Positions 15,884-25,478 are shown, counted from the first letter of the stretch. The stretch is DNA of 40,981 nt from an uncultured Sutterella sp. (GCA_937943605.1 CALEAW010000090.1:1-40981); one strand, 5' to 3'. Notes: a model not told the origin generated them from the letters alone. Made by a program: numbers and translations.

Positions 15884-18800
15884 TTAAGACTTCTTGCCGC
15901 TCAATCGAACGACGAGCACATAGAAGACCGGCACGAAGGCGATACAAAGGAATGTACCAGCAAGCATACCGCCCAATACACCCACACCAATCGCGTTCTG
16001 GGCACCAGCACCAGGACCGTGAGCCACAGCAAGCGGCAACACACCTAAGCCGAAGGCGAGGGAGGTCATGAGAATCGGACGCAGACGAACGCGCACAGCT
16101 TCTTCAGCAGCGTGGATTGCATCCTTGCCTTTTTCCATGTACTCCTTAGCGAATTCCACAATCAGAATGGCATTCTTACTCACAAGGCCGATGGTTGTGA
16201 CCAAGCCCACCTGGAAGTAGATGTCGTTGGACATGCCGAGGAACCAAGTCAAGCCTAAAGCACCAACCACGCCGCATGGGACGCAAAGGAGGACAGCGAT
16301 AGGCACAGTCCAGCTTTCATACAAAGCAGCCAAGCAGAGGAACACGACAAGGAGAGAGAGTCCATAAAGGGCCGTACCCTGACTACCCGCAGCCTTTTCT
16401 TGGTAAGAAACACCGTTCCAGGCCACTTCGTAACCCGTCGGGAAGACTTCCTTGGCCACTTGTTCGATGGCTGCCATAGCCTGACCAGAAGAAACGCCTG
16501 GACGCGGAGAACCCTGAATATTCACAGCAGGCAAGCCGTTAAAGCGTTCGAGACGCGGGCTACCATAGGTCCATTCAAACTTCGCAAAGGTTGAGATAGG
16601 CACCATTTCGCCATTGGCGTTACGGACATGCCAGTTGAGAATGTCTTCAGGTTGCATACGAGAAGGTATGTCACCTTGCATCCAAACTTTCTTTACGCGA
16701 CCGCGATCCAAATAGTCATTGACATAAGAACCAGCCAGAGCCGTCGAAATCGAACGATTCACTTCGGCGATGTCGAGGTTGTAGGCAGAAAGCTTTTCGT
16801 AGTCTAGTTCAAGCTTTAACTGCGTCGAGTCGGCCATACCGTTGTGACGAACCATGGTCAAAGCTGGATTGGCGTTGGCCTTGGCAAGGAACTGATTCAT
16901 GAGTTCCATCAAACGATCATGCGAGCCGCCGGTGTTGTCTTGAATGTAGAAGTCAAAACCATCGGCCACACCGAGTTCAGGCACTGGCGGAAGCGGGAAG
17001 ACGAACGTGCTCGATTCCATGAACTGCGGTGCCATCATGAGCGCACCCATGGTGCGGCGTTGAATCGCATCGACAGAGGTATCAGGAGACGTACGCTGAT
17101 CCCAATCCTTGAGCTTCAAGAAGCCCATGGCCATGTTCTGACCCGTACCAGCAAAAGAGAAGCCGCTCACAATAAAGACGGAGTCAACAGACTTTTCTTC
17201 GGAGGTTGCCATGAACTTCTGAAGCTTCGACATTTCGCGTTCAGTACGTTCCATGGTGGCGCCGTCAGGGAGCTGGCTCATCATCATCATGACGCCTTGG
17301 TCTTCTTGCGGCATGAAGGAGGTCGGAAGCTTCATAAAGCCTAGAACCATCAAACCGATAACGCCAGCATAGGCAAGGAGCATGACGCCATAGCCATGGA
17401 TGCTCTTGGCAACACCAGACTTGACGAATTGCGTGAGGTTCTCGAAGCTACGGTTAAACCAACCAAAGAAGCCACCCTTACCGTGATGTTCTTCATGGTC
17501 AATGGGCTTCAATATCGTGGCGCACAGAGACGGCGTCAAGGTCAAAGCGACAAGCACCGAAAGCACCATGGCAGAAACGATCGTGATCGAGAACTGACGA
17601 TACACAACACCTGTCGAACCACCGAAGAAGGCCATCGGAATGAACACAGCAGAAAGCACCATGGCGATACCCACCAAGGCGGACTGAATTTCACCCATGG
17701 ACTTAATCGTCGCTGTCTTCGGATCAGTGCCGTCTTCACGCATCACACGTTCAACGTTTTCGACCACCACAATGGCGTCGTCCACCAAAAGCCCGATAGC
17801 GAGCACCATGGCGAACATCGTCAGCATGTTGATCGAGAAGCCAGCCACAGCCAAAGCACCAAAGGTCCCTAACAAGACGACTGGCACTGCAATGGTCGGA
17901 ATCAATGTTGCACGGAAGTTCTGCAAGAAGAGGTACATCACCACAACAACGAGGATGATGGCTTCAAAGAGGGTCTTGATCACAGACTTCAAAGCGGCGG
18001 CGACGAAGGGTGTCGTATCAAACGGGATCACCACTTCCATGCCTTCAGGGAAGCTGCTCTTCAACTCTTCGACACGAGCAAGGACAGCCTTTTGCGTAGC
18101 GATGGCGTTAGCACCTGCAGCAAGCTTAATAGCCATACCAGAAGCAGGGTAGCCGTTGTAGCTAGCGATGGCATTGTAGTCCGACTGGCCAACCTTCACT
18201 TCAGCGACGTCACGCAAGTAAACCTTGGCACCATCTTCAGTGGTTTTCACAAGAATATTGCGGAACTGTTCAGGCGTTTGCAAAAGGCTAGCAGCCGAAA
18301 TCGTGGCCGTAAATTCTTGTTTACCATCTGTCGGTTGCTGAGCGATACCACCCGCAGAAACCTGTGCGTTTTGAGCAGAGACCGCAGCCGTCACGTCAGA
18401 CGGGTTGAGCTTATATTTGACGAGCTTATTCGGGTCGAGCCAAATACGCATGGCGTATTCAGAACCGAACACCTGGGCTTCACCCACACCCTGAACACGC
18501 GCAAGGGGTTCCTGCACGTGAGCAACGAGGTAGTCACCAAGGTCGGTGGCGTTCATGCTGCGGTCTTTACTAATAAAGCCCACAACCATCAAGAAGTTCG
18601 CCGACGTCTTTTGAATGGTCACACCTAATTGCTGAACAACCTGCGGCAACGTGGTCAAGGCAGTCTGAATCTTGTTCTGAACCTGCACTTGAGCCATGTC
18701 GGGGTCGGTACCGGCTTCAAAGGTCACCGTGATAGACACGCGACCCGTGGAGTCAGAAGTGGACGACATATAAAGATAGCCGTCAAGACCCGTCAGGTTT

Positions 18801-19003
18801 TGTTCAATAATCTGGGTAACTGTATTTTCAATCGTCTGAGCCGAAGCGCCAGGGTAGGTTGCAGAAATAGCGACCTGGGGAGGCGCGATCTGTGGGAACT
18901 GGCTAATTGGCAGACCAAGAATGGCCAGAATACCCGTAAGCATGATCACAATGGCGATCACCCACGAGAAGACTGGTCTTTCAATAAAGAAGCGTGAGAA
19001 CAT
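15884..19003 (-). CDS. RND multidrug efflux permease (HAE1, AcrB/MexB family)
   Basis: The proton-driven inner-membrane pump, 1039 residues, the full family length, with 12 membrane helices and two large periplasmic loops. The start MFSRFFIERPVFSWVIAIVI is typical of HAE1 transporters. The proton-relay pair lies in helix 4, within LAIGLLVDDAIVVVENVERV (D at about 406-407). The conserved GVVYRQFSITIV and the repeat-2 equivalent KNAILIVEFAKEYMEKG are present. It sits between adaptor (17 bases upstream) and outer-membrane factor. Substrates are probably lipophilic drugs, bile salts or detergents, but specificity cannot be told from sequence. Confidence 0.96.
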   Translation of the reverse strand: MFSRFFIERPVFSWVIAIVIMLTGILAILGLPISQFPQIAPPQVAISATYPGASAQTIENTVTQIIEQNLTGLDGYLYMSSTSDSTGRVSITVTFEAGTDPDMAQVQVQNKIQTALTTLPQVVQQLGVTIQKTSANFLMVVGFISKDRSMNATDLGDYLVAHVQEPLARVQGVGEAQVFGSEYAMRIWLDPNKLVKYKLNPSDVTAAVSAQNAQVSAGGIAQQPTDGKQEFTATISAASLLQTPEQFRNILVKTTEDGAKVYLRDVAEVKVGQSDYNAIASYNGYPASGMAIKLAAGANAIATQKAVLARVEELKSSFPEGMEVVIPFDTTPFVAAALKSVIKTLFEAIILVVVVMYLFLQNFRATLIPTIAVPVVLLGTFGALAVAGFSINMLTMFAMVLAIGLLVDDAIVVVENVERVMREDGTDPKTATIKSMGEIQSALVGIAMVLSAVFIPMAFFGGSTGVVYRQFSITIVSAMVLSVLVALTLTPSLCATILKPIDHEEHHGKGGFFGWFNRSFENLTQFVKSGVAKSIHGYGVMLLAYAGVIGLMVLGFMKLPTSFMPQEDQGVMMMMSQLPDGATMERTEREMSKLQKFMATSEEKSVDSVFIVSGFSFAGTGQNMAMGFLKLKDWDQRTSPDTSVDAIQRRTMGALMMAPQFMESSTFVFPLPPVPELGVADGFDFYIQDNTGGSHDRLMELMNQFLAKANANPALTMVRHNGMADSTQLKLELDYEKLSAYNLDIAEVNRSISTALAGSYVNDYLDRGRVKKVWMQGDIPSRMQPEDILNWHVRNANGEMVPISTFAKFEWTYGSPRLERFNGLPAVNIQGSPRPGVSSGQAMAAIEQVAKEVFPTGYEVAWNGVSYQEKAAGSQGTALYGLSLLVVFLCLAALYESWTVPIAVLLCVPCGVVGALGLTWFLGMSNDIYFQVGLVTTIGLVSKNAILIVEFAKEYMEKGKDAIHAAEEAVRVRLRPILMTSLAFGLGVLPLAVAHGPGAGAQNAIGVGVLGGMLAGTFLCIAFVPVFYVLVVRLSGKKS

Positions 19004-19020
19004 ATTGCACCCTCGCTCGA

Positions 19021-20217
19021 TTAGAAGACAGGCTTACCAGTCTTGGTAATCATTGTGGCTGGATCAGCTTCCTTGGGGTTCACGACTGCACCTGGGTGAA
19101 TGCGCTGGAAACCCTGGAAGACGATACGGTCGCCATTTTTCAGGCCAGAGTCAACAAGCCAAGACGAACCAATGGTACGCGTCGCGACGATCGGACGAAC
19201 TTCGATCTTGTTTTCGGCGTTCACGACATAGACGGTGGCATCACCCTTGGCGTCACGCATAACGCACTGCATCGGAATGACGATGCTGTCAGGACGAATC
19301 CCTTCGATCAACTGTGCACGAACATAAAGACCCGGCAAGAGAACCTTGTCAGGGTTCGGGAAGATGGCGCGAAGGTTGACGGTACCGGTCGATTCGTTCA
19401 CGGTGACGTCCGTAAAGGTCAAGCGACCTTCGTGGGCGTAGGTCGTACCATCGTCATACTTCAACACAACACGGGCATTGCCATCGGCATCGGTCTTCAA
19501 AGCACCCGACGCGATGTCACGGCGAATACGAATCAAGTCGTCGGCTGTTTGCGTGACGTCAACATAGATCGGGTCGAGCTGCTGAACGCGCGTCAGGGGC
19601 TGCGTCTGATAGGCGCTCATCAAAGCACCTTCGGTGAACTCGGAGCGAGAGATGCGACCCGTGATCGGGGAGAGCACCTTCGTGTAAGTGAGGTTGATCT
19701 TGGCGTTCGTTAACTGAGCCTTCGCAGCCTGTAGGTTGGCGCGAGCAGACTTCAAAGCGGCCTGAGCGGCGTCGTCAGACTGCTTAGACACGGCGTTGAC
19801 CTTCAAAAGTTCGGTCGAACGCTTGGCATCAGCTGCGGCCTTAGATAGAGCAGCCTGAGCCTGAGCAACCGTCGCTTCTGCGGACTTAATGGCAGCTAAA
19901 TAGGGGGCATCGTCAATTTGATAGAGCTGTTCGCCCACTTTAACTTCGGCGCCATCCTTAAAAAGTTTCTTTTGCAAAATGCCGTTGACCTGCGGACGGA
20001 CTTCAGCTTCATAAAAGGCGCTGGTGCGACCCGAAAGGACCGTTTCGAGCATGTGGTCACCGGTCTTGGCCGTCACGTACATAATTTCCGTGGGAGGCAT
20101 TTGGTGCTGAGCGGCAGCCTGGCTATTTGCGGCATCGTCTTTGCAACCCGTCAGCATAGCTGTCGAGGCTAAAGCACACATGAGCGCTATGGTTATGGTT
20201 TTACGCGTTGACATCAT
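19021..20217 (-). CDS. RND efflux periplasmic adaptor (AcrA/MexA family lipoprotein)
   Basis: Membrane-fusion protein linking permease and outer-membrane channel, 398 residues from the chosen start. ATG 20217 (followed by a second ATG at 20214) is preferred over an upstream TTG because AAAGG lies just before it. The signal peptide ends in lipobox LTGC. Then come the lipoyl half-motifs (VRPQVNGILQKKLFKDGAEV), an alpha-hairpin rich in Ala and Lys, the second lipoyl part (TKVLSPITGRISRSEFTEGAL) and beta-barrel domains. First gene of the operon. Confidence 0.94.
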   Translation of the reverse strand: MMSTRKTITIALMCALASTAMLTGCKDDAANSQAAAQHQMPPTEIMYVTAKTGDHMLETVLSGRTSAFYEAEVRPQVNGILQKKLFKDGAEVKVGEQLYQIDDAPYLAAIKSAEATVAQAQAALSKAAADAKRSTELLKVNAVSKQSDDAAQAALKSARANLQAAKAQLTNAKINLTYTKVLSPITGRISRSEFTEGALMSAYQTQPLTRVQQLDPIYVDVTQTADDLIRIRRDIASGALKTDADGNARVVLKYDDGTTYAHEGRLTFTDVTVNESTGTVNLRAIFPNPDKVLLPGLYVRAQLIEGIRPDSIVIPMQCVMRDAKGDATVYVVNAENKIEVRPIVATRTIGSSWLVDSGLKNGDRIVFQGFQRIHPGAVVNPKEADPATMITKTGKPVF

Positions 20218-20947
20218 GTCAATGTACCTTTGTTTGTCCAAGTGATTGATTTTTAAATGTCGAGTCTTCAGGAGAAAGAAAAAGTGTTCAATCCTGAACG
20301 GCTGTTCAGAATTGTACCAAAACTTTAGTGATTTGAACGTAAAGATTCGTCAAAATGACACGTTGTGTTATGTGAAAAGTGAAGAATAAGGCCGTGATAA
20401 ACGCTTAAATACTAGTGCTTGACCGAGAGCATAGTTTGAAAAAAAAGACATAACTGCGTGATGCGGTCGACCTAAATAGACTTCAAGCCATAACGATAAC
20501 TCTTCGGGTTTGTATTTTTGATGGCTTAGAAGAAGGGCCTCATGTTGATTCGTAACAAAACGTAGATGGCGTGATGGCGCAATTGTCTCTGTCAGAGAGA
20601 AAAGTTGCTTTATGGACGATCGGATCCCATTTGGAAGCTTATGAAAAAAGTGGCCTGCTGGCTTCTGAGAAGTGTCTATTCAGTACGACGGTTTGTGATA
20701 AAGCGTTCATAATCCAATCGCTTTGTATCAGTCAACTAAGGGAGACCCCTAGCGTAACAATTATTTTCATTTCTTCTTGTTGGCGTTATAATCAGCAGAT
20801 CAGCAATTTTTAAGAAAGTTGTTGATGTCGATACATATCCGCCCCTAGGGTTTGAATCGACACTACCACGTTATAACAGTTGACCGATCGACTCTCTATA
20901 AAACGCACATCAGTCGGTTTGATCAACATAACCAAAAAGGTCTCAAA
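20218..20947. other. Divergent control region between efflux operon and cytochrome gene
   Basis: 730 bases without a credible gene. It holds the efflux promoter/operator on the left and, on the right, a TATAAT -10 (20787-20792) with TTTTCA 17 bases upstream (20764-20769), a likely promoter for the tetraheme cytochrome with a leader of about 150 bases. Between them lies an inverted repeat AAGCCAT/ATGGCTT around 20490-20527 of unknown meaning. Confidence 0.5.
20290..20313. promoter_or_regulatory. Palindromic operator of the efflux operon
   Basis: CTGAAC (20294-20299), GGCT, GTTCAG (20304-20309). The palindrome extends to AAT-C-CTGAAC on the left and GTTCAG-A-ATT on the right, with one mismatch. 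It abuts a TACAAT -10 candidate on the minus strand (20311-20316), so a bound repressor would block transcription of the pump. The terminal tetR gene makes its product the likely ligand. Confidence 0.65.
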
Positions 20948-21583
20948 ATGGGTAAGAATTCCAAATGGTATATTGCAGGCATTCTGCTGATCGGTGTAGC
21001 TATCGGCATCGTGTTTGTTGGTTCGCTCACGAGCGTTGTGCACTGGGCTGGCACGAATAAGTTCTGTGGCGAATTTTGTCACTCGATGGATTTAACATAC
21101 GCCGCTTATAAGAAAGGCCAGCATTTCCAGACGGCGTCTGGCGCAACGGCGGGTTGTTCGGACTGCCATTTGTTGAATCACTCTAACCCGCACGTGGGTC
21201 CGGTCGACTACACGATGTTGTTGCTTGATAAGGCAAGAGCAGGTACGAATTCCTTGATCGGCGAAATTCAGGGTTCTTTGAGCACGCCTGAAAAGCAACT
21301 CGAAAAGCGTAAGGAAATGAGCGAAGCCGTTCATAAGCAGATGATTGAACGTAACTTCTCTGCTTGCCGTGGTTGCCATGATATCTCTAGCATGCATAAC
21401 CCCAAGAAGCCTTTCATTGCTAAGTTGCACCAGAACCTCGATAAGGATCCGAAGAAGCCAATGGATTGCTTAGCTTGCCATCCGAAGGCTGGTCACGACT
21501 ATGCCGCTGCTGATGCTGAATTAGCTAAGGCTAAGGGCGAAGCAAAGCCTGAAGCAAAGGCCGAACCGGTTGCGGCTAAGTAA
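20948..21583 (+). CDS. NapC/NrfH-type tetraheme cytochrome c (quinol dehydrogenase)
   Basis: A membrane-anchored cytochrome of 211 residues that takes electrons from menaquinol and hands them to periplasmic reductases. One N-terminal helix (about residues 7-30) is followed by four haem sites: CGEFCH (40-45), CSDCH, CRGCH and CLACH. The first is spaced CxxxCH instead of CxxCH. The tail is Ala/Lys/Glu-rich and low-complexity. ATG 20948 follows AAAGG; upstream codons in the frame lack a start signal. No napC lies in the nap operon and no nrfH is next to the nitrite reductase, so this protein may serve either or both. It precedes the NarX-NarL genes. Confidence 0.9.
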   Translation: MGKNSKWYIAGILLIGVAIGIVFVGSLTSVVHWAGTNKFCGEFCHSMDLTYAAYKKGQHFQTASGATAGCSDCHLLNHSNPHVGPVDYTMLLLDKARAGTNSLIGEIQGSLSTPEKQLEKRKEMSEAVHKQMIERNFSACRGCHDISSMHNPKKPFIAKLHQNLDKDPKKPMDCLACHPKAGHDYAAADAELAKAKGEAKPEAKAEPVAAK

Positions 21584-21612
21584 TCGATCGGTCTAGTTAA
21601 TCGAACGTCAAG

Positions 21613-21675
21613 AGCCTGTTGATGCTCGAGCCATCCTGCAAACGGTTGGTCAGAGCACAGCAGGCTTTCTTTTTG
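21613..21675 (+). terminator. Terminator after the tetraheme cytochrome gene
   Basis: AGCCTG (21613-21618) and TGCTC (21623-21627) pair with GAGCA (21653-21657) and CAGGCT (21661-21666); TTCTTTTT follows. Confidence 0.75.
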
Positions 21676-21724
21676 TCAGTTTTTCTCACGCACTGCGATC
21701 CCGTTTTTTGAAGGAAGTTTGTCC

Positions 21725-23491
21725 ATGCGGTTTATTCATTGGCTTCGCGCATCGATTGTCCGACAAAACCTCGTCGCATTGCTGGTGATCAGTGTGTTGG
21801 CGGTGTTGGCTGCTACGCCAGCTTTAGTGCTCACTGAACAGTCGACCGGGTCGGGTGGCGCAATCAACGTTTCTGGTAGCATGCGTATGCAGAGCTATAA
21901 GCTCGCTTTGGCTGTGGCTGATCCATTTACGTCTTATGATCAGCGTAAAGAAAAGACATTGGGCGCGTTGGATGAATTTGGCGCGAAGTTGATGAGTCCA
22001 GGACTCCTGAAGGGTGTTCCGTATGAAGCGATGGCTGAGTATCACGCTCTCAAGGATCGTTTTGAAACCAGCGTACGTCCATTGGCTGAGGCGAGTATCG
22101 ATAACTTACAGGCGAGACGTCAGTTTACCGAAGAAATTCCAGTCTTCGTTGAAGACGTGGATCGTTTCGTTCAGACACTCGAAAATAGCCTGAATGATCG
22201 ATTGGCGCTCTTACAAACCATTTTGACGGCGATTCTTTTAGGAGCCATTGCCGTGAGTTTGGTGATGCTCCTGATGATGCAACGAAGTATTTTTAAGCCG
22301 CTTCTCGAGATCGGTCGCGCTGCGGATGCGGTACGTCAGGGGGATTTTTCAGTTCGTACGAAGGCGCCAGCGCCCAATGAAATTGGTCGGTTAAGCGCGA
22401 GTTTTAACTTCATGGTTGACGAATTAGGGCGCTTATATGGCAACCTTGAAAATGAGGTCGCTCGTAAAACGCAAGACCTTAATCGCCGTAATGCGGGTTT
22501 GCAGTTTTTGAGCCGTGTCGCTCAAGCGGTGACCTGGCGCAATTTGTCTGAACGCCACGCGCTCGATGGATTACTTTCTGAGGCGGCTCAGCAATTAGGC
22601 GCGGCGGCGGTACGTATTCGAGTAGGTCAGGGTGATAAAGACTATGTCCTTGCACAGTACGCGTTAAACGATAACGTGAGTACGGATCTCTTTGTCGCGC
22701 CCTTGTGCGAACACTTTTTGCTCTCGACCGATAAAGCTCGAACGGGTTTTTTGGACGTGACTTTTAAAGAAACCCCTGAGGATTGGCAACGCGACCTTGC
22801 TCAGGCCATGGCACAGACTGTGGGTCGTGGCATCGAACGGAGTTTTAGGCAGGCTGACGACCGACGGTTGGCGGTGTTAGAAGAACGCTCCACAATTGCT
22901 CGAGAACTCCATGATTCGATTGCACAGTCTTTATCTTACTCTCGCATCCAGATTCACCGACTCAAGGTCTTTGTGGAACGAGAAGAGGCCAAGAATAAAG
23001 TGCTTGAGACGGTGAGCGAATTGTCTGACGGGATTGCGACCGCCTATCGTCAGCTTCGCGAAGTGCTCACGACCTTCCGTTTGCAGATCAATAGTTCAGG
23101 GCTCAATGGTGCCGTGGACGAAACCGTTGAGGAATTCCGCAATCGTACTGGTATTGCCACCACAGTGATGAATGAGCTATTAGGGATTGAATTGAGCCCA
23201 AACGAGCAAATCCATGTCATTCATATTTTGAGAGAAGCGTTGATTAATATTGAAAAGCATGCGCGGGCGACGCTTGTGACTGTACGCATGAGGCGTAGCG
23301 CTGAAGGCGGCTTCGTATTGACAATTGAAGATGATGGCATAGGTATCGTAGCAACGCCGCAAAAGTATAAGCACTTTGGCCTCTCGATTATGCGTGAGCG
23401 TGCAGAGGCGCTTCATGGGATGCTTTCAGTGGTGCCTGGTCACGAAAAAGGAACGTGTGTCACACTGACAGTGCCCGAAAGAGAGGCGTAA
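21725..23491 (+). CDS. narX: Nitrate/nitrite sensor histidine kinase (NarX/NarQ type)
   Basis: A 588-residue inner-membrane kinase. Membrane segment 1 is about residues 15-36 and segment 2 about 162-186, with the periplasmic sensor between. The P-box ligand motif is clear (AINVSGSMRMQSYKLA, 46-61), including the Arg expected to bind nitrate. HAMP is about 187-240, followed by a central GAF-like linker. The HisKA_3 phospho-acceptor is H396 in ARELHDSIAQSLSY. In the ATPase domain the N-box is around N508 and the G1 box is DDGIG (536-540). ATG 21725 follows GGAAG. The response regulator follows 43 bases later. NarX or NarQ cannot be separated from sequence alone. Confidence 0.92.
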   Translation: MRFIHWLRASIVRQNLVALLVISVLAVLAATPALVLTEQSTGSGGAINVSGSMRMQSYKLALAVADPFTSYDQRKEKTLGALDEFGAKLMSPGLLKGVPYEAMAEYHALKDRFETSVRPLAEASIDNLQARRQFTEEIPVFVEDVDRFVQTLENSLNDRLALLQTILTAILLGAIAVSLVMLLMMQRSIFKPLLEIGRAADAVRQGDFSVRTKAPAPNEIGRLSASFNFMVDELGRLYGNLENEVARKTQDLNRRNAGLQFLSRVAQAVTWRNLSERHALDGLLSEAAQQLGAAAVRIRVGQGDKDYVLAQYALNDNVSTDLFVAPLCEHFLLSTDKARTGFLDVTFKETPEDWQRDLAQAMAQTVGRGIERSFRQADDRRLAVLEERSTIARELHDSIAQSLSYSRIQIHRLKVFVEREEAKNKVLETVSELSDGIATAYRQLREVLTTFRLQINSSGLNGAVDETVEEFRNRTGIATTVMNELLGIELSPNEQIHVIHILREALINIEKHARATLVTVRMRRSAEGGFVLTIEDDGIGIVATPQKYKHFGLSIMRERAEALHGMLSVVPGHEKGTCVTLTVPEREA

Positions 23492-23534
23492 TCGTTAAAA
23501 TAGTCATGTATCCGCAATCAAAGGAAATCCCGTC

Positions 23535-24188
23535 ATGACCTTCAAGGACCATTACACTGTCGTCATTGTTGATGACCATCCGCTTTTTAGGCGTGGTGTT
23601 CATGAATTACTGGATTTAGAGCCCTCCATTGAGGTGGTGGGTGAGGCGGGCACCCGTGAAGAGGCGCTTGATCTTGTTCGACGGTTTGAACCAGATCTCA
23701 CGATATTGGATCTCAACATGAAAGGGAGTTCGGGTGTTGAAATCCTCTCTACCTTAAAAGAAGAGGATCCGTCTCGACGGATCGTGATTCTGACGGTCAG
23801 TGATTCGGGCAAGGACTTGACGGCCTGTATTCAAGCAGGTGCCGACGGATATTTTTTAAAAGATATGGAGCCCGAAGACTTTTTAAAGAGCATTCGTCAG
23901 ACGCTTGAAGGTCAGATCATTGTCGATGCATCGATGATGGCGTTTTTGACGACGTCGCTTCGCGCCAAAATGCGTTCAGTCGTACAAGATAGACCTGTGC
24001 TCACTGGGCGAGAGGGTGATGTGCTTGAATTGATTGCCAAGGGTTGTACCAACAAAGTCATTGCGCGTCAGCTCGATATTTCTGAGGGTACGGTCAAAGG
24101 ACACGTTAAGCACATTCTCAAGAAACTTGGTTGCCGTAGTCGTGTCGAAGCGGCGGTGTGGGCAGCTCAGCAAAAAGAAGCACATTAA
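23535..24188 (+). CDS. narL: Nitrate/nitrite response regulator (NarL/NarP family)
   Basis: A 217-residue DNA-binding regulator paired with the kinase directly upstream. The receiver domain has acidic residues D13/D14, phospho-acceptor D59 (LTILDLNMKG) and K109. A LuxR-type helix-turn-helix occupies about 155-208 (LTGREGDVLELIAKG, then TNKVIARQLDISEGTVKGHV). It would bind TACYYMT-like heptamers; two 7-2-7 palindromes of that form lie before napD and the nitrite reductase gene in this window. Confidence 0.92.
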   Translation: MTFKDHYTVVIVDDHPLFRRGVHELLDLEPSIEVVGEAGTREEALDLVRRFEPDLTILDLNMKGSSGVEILSTLKEEDPSRRIVILTVSDSGKDLTACIQAGADGYFLKDMEPEDFLKSIRQTLEGQIIVDASMMAFLTTSLRAKMRSVVQDRPVLTGREGDVLELIAKGCTNKVIARQLDISEGTVKGHVKHILKKLGCRSRVEAAVWAAQQKEAH

Positions 24189-24221
24189 ACGAAAACACTC
24201 AGCTTTAGAGAAGTCAAATGC

Positions 24222-24251
24222 AAAGAGGCCGTCTTTCGACGGCCTCCTTGC
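24222..24251. terminator. Bidirectional terminator between narL and napB
   Basis: GAGGCCGTC (24225-24233), loop TTTC and GACGGCCTC (24238-24246), between two convergent genes. T-rich bases follow on the minus strand (TTTGCATTT). Confidence 0.8.
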
Positions 24252-24283
24252 TTTGTTGCCGAGGGGCTACTGTTGTTATTAGG

Positions 24284-24589
24284 TTACTTGGCTGGTTGGC
24301 TCTTTGTTTCTGCGGGTGTCGAGGGCGCGTGGCAGAGTGTACAGTTCCAACGGTCACCTGTGACCTTGCCTTCCTTGATGTGTGTTAACGGGATTTCGCC
24401 TGCCTTACGATCGTCTGACGTTGCCTGTTTGTGGCACATCAAGCAATTGTTGACATCCGCTTTAATCGGTAAATAACTGTCAATTGGATGTGGAATAGTG
24501 CTCGGTGCACCAATGATGTCGTTGTCAGTAGCTTGCGCAACGCCGCCAAAAAGCGCGAGCGATACGAATAAAGGTGTGTATTTAAGCAT
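24284..24589 (-). CDS. napB: NapB, dihaem subunit of periplasmic nitrate reductase
   Basis: A small periplasmic cytochrome of 101 residues that passes electrons to NapA. The start ATG 24589 (MLKYTPLFVSLALFGG) is chosen because AGGAG lies 9 bases before it and a signal peptide ending AQA follows; the longer frame only extends back into napH. Two haem sites, CLMCH and CTLCH, and family motifs PHPIDSYLP and NCLMCH are present. It is shorter than many NapB proteins at the C-terminus. The gene overlaps napH by 8 bases and ends the operon. Confidence 0.9.
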   Translation of the reverse strand: MLKYTPLFVSLALFGGVAQATDNDIIGAPSTIPHPIDSYLPIKADVNNCLMCHKQATSDDRKAGEIPLTHIKEGKVTGDRWNCTLCHAPSTPAETKSQPAK

Positions 24590-25478
24590 GATGGTTAACT
24601 CCTGAATCTGGGTTTGTTTGTGCGTTGAATTGGTGGTTAATGGATTGTTTTTTGGGTTGGCCAAGCCCCTTAAAGGTCAAGGCTTGGTCTGGGCAAACTG
24701 CAATACAGTGACCGCAATTTATGCAGTCACCTGAAGGTATACGTCCAGTCTTGGCAAGGTCGACAAAGCGAATGACTTGTGGTTCTGGGCAGACATGTAG
24801 ACAGTCGCCACACCGCGTGCACGCTTGATCGTCAAAATGAATCTGAACGAGGGGTTTGGGCGACAATCGACCAACGAGTGACCAAAAGGCGCCTAAGGGA
24901 CACAAGTGACCGCACCAACCGTGCTTCATGAGCGCAAGATCAAGCGAAAAAATAGCTGAAGCCACACTCAAGGCCGCGAGGCCCGTGCCAAAGATCAGAT
25001 CACGCCAAAGCCAGGCTTGTGGACTCACGACTTCAAACGCTGCCGTGCCCGTGGCTGCACTCAAAAGAAGTGCAGCGATGAGAAGGCCATAGCGCACATG
25101 ACGAGAAAGTCTCACGACATCTGCTTTGAGTCCGAGTTTGGTGCGAACCCAACTTGCGGTCTCGGTCACCATATTCATCGGACAAATCCAACCGCAAAAG
25201 GTGCGAGCGCCTAAAAGTCCATAGAGCATCACGACGATCAGTGCGCCAAGCCCCGCAGTCACTGTCGGTAAGTGGCCAGCTGCGAGCCGCTCAAGGGTCG
25301 CTAACGGATCTGTGAGCGGGATGATTCCCGCGAACTTCGAAGCCGATAGCGTACCGTCGAGTAACGGTGCGCTCGCCATGGTCCAACCCCAACGGGCAGT
25401 GCCTACAAAGAGCAAAAGCACCGTGAGTTGAACCGCTCGACGTAGTAGCGTATAGCGCATTTGGTGGAAGCGTTTCAT
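24582..25478 (-). CDS. napH: NapH, quinol dehydrogenase iron-sulfur membrane subunit
   Basis: A 298-residue membrane protein with about four hydrophobic helices. Two CxxxCP motifs (CGWICPMN and CGHLCPLG) follow helices, as in NapH/NosR relatives, and two [4Fe-4S] ferredoxin motifs lie at the C-terminus (CTRCGDCLHVCPEP and CINCGHCIAVCPDQ). With NapG it forms a quinol-oxidising route to NapAB. The start overlaps the napG stop by one base (TGATG), so translation is coupled. Confidence 0.93.
   Translation of the reverse strand: MKRFHQMRYTLLRRAVQLTVLLLFVGTARWGWTMASAPLLDGTLSASKFAGIIPLTDPLATLERLAAGHLPTVTAGLGALIVVMLYGLLGARTFCGWICPMNMVTETASWVRTKLGLKADVVRLSRHVRYGLLIAALLLSAATGTAAFEVVSPQAWLWRDLIFGTGLAALSVASAIFSLDLALMKHGWCGHLCPLGAFWSLVGRLSPKPLVQIHFDDQACTRCGDCLHVCPEPQVIRFVDLAKTGRIPSGDCINCGHCIAVCPDQALTFKGLGQPKKQSINHQFNAQTNPDSGVNHHA

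Noticed and set aside
15884..19003. Many long open frames opposite the efflux genes (for example 17396-17872 and 18092-18628 on the plus strand).
   Set aside because: They are rich in His and Arg from reverse-reading biased codons, have no homology I recognise, and lie wholly within a clear RND permease gene.
20571..20813. An 80-residue open frame between the efflux operon and the cytochrome gene.
   Set aside because: No ribosome-binding site, composition unlike the neighbouring genes, and it overlaps the probable cytochrome promoter.
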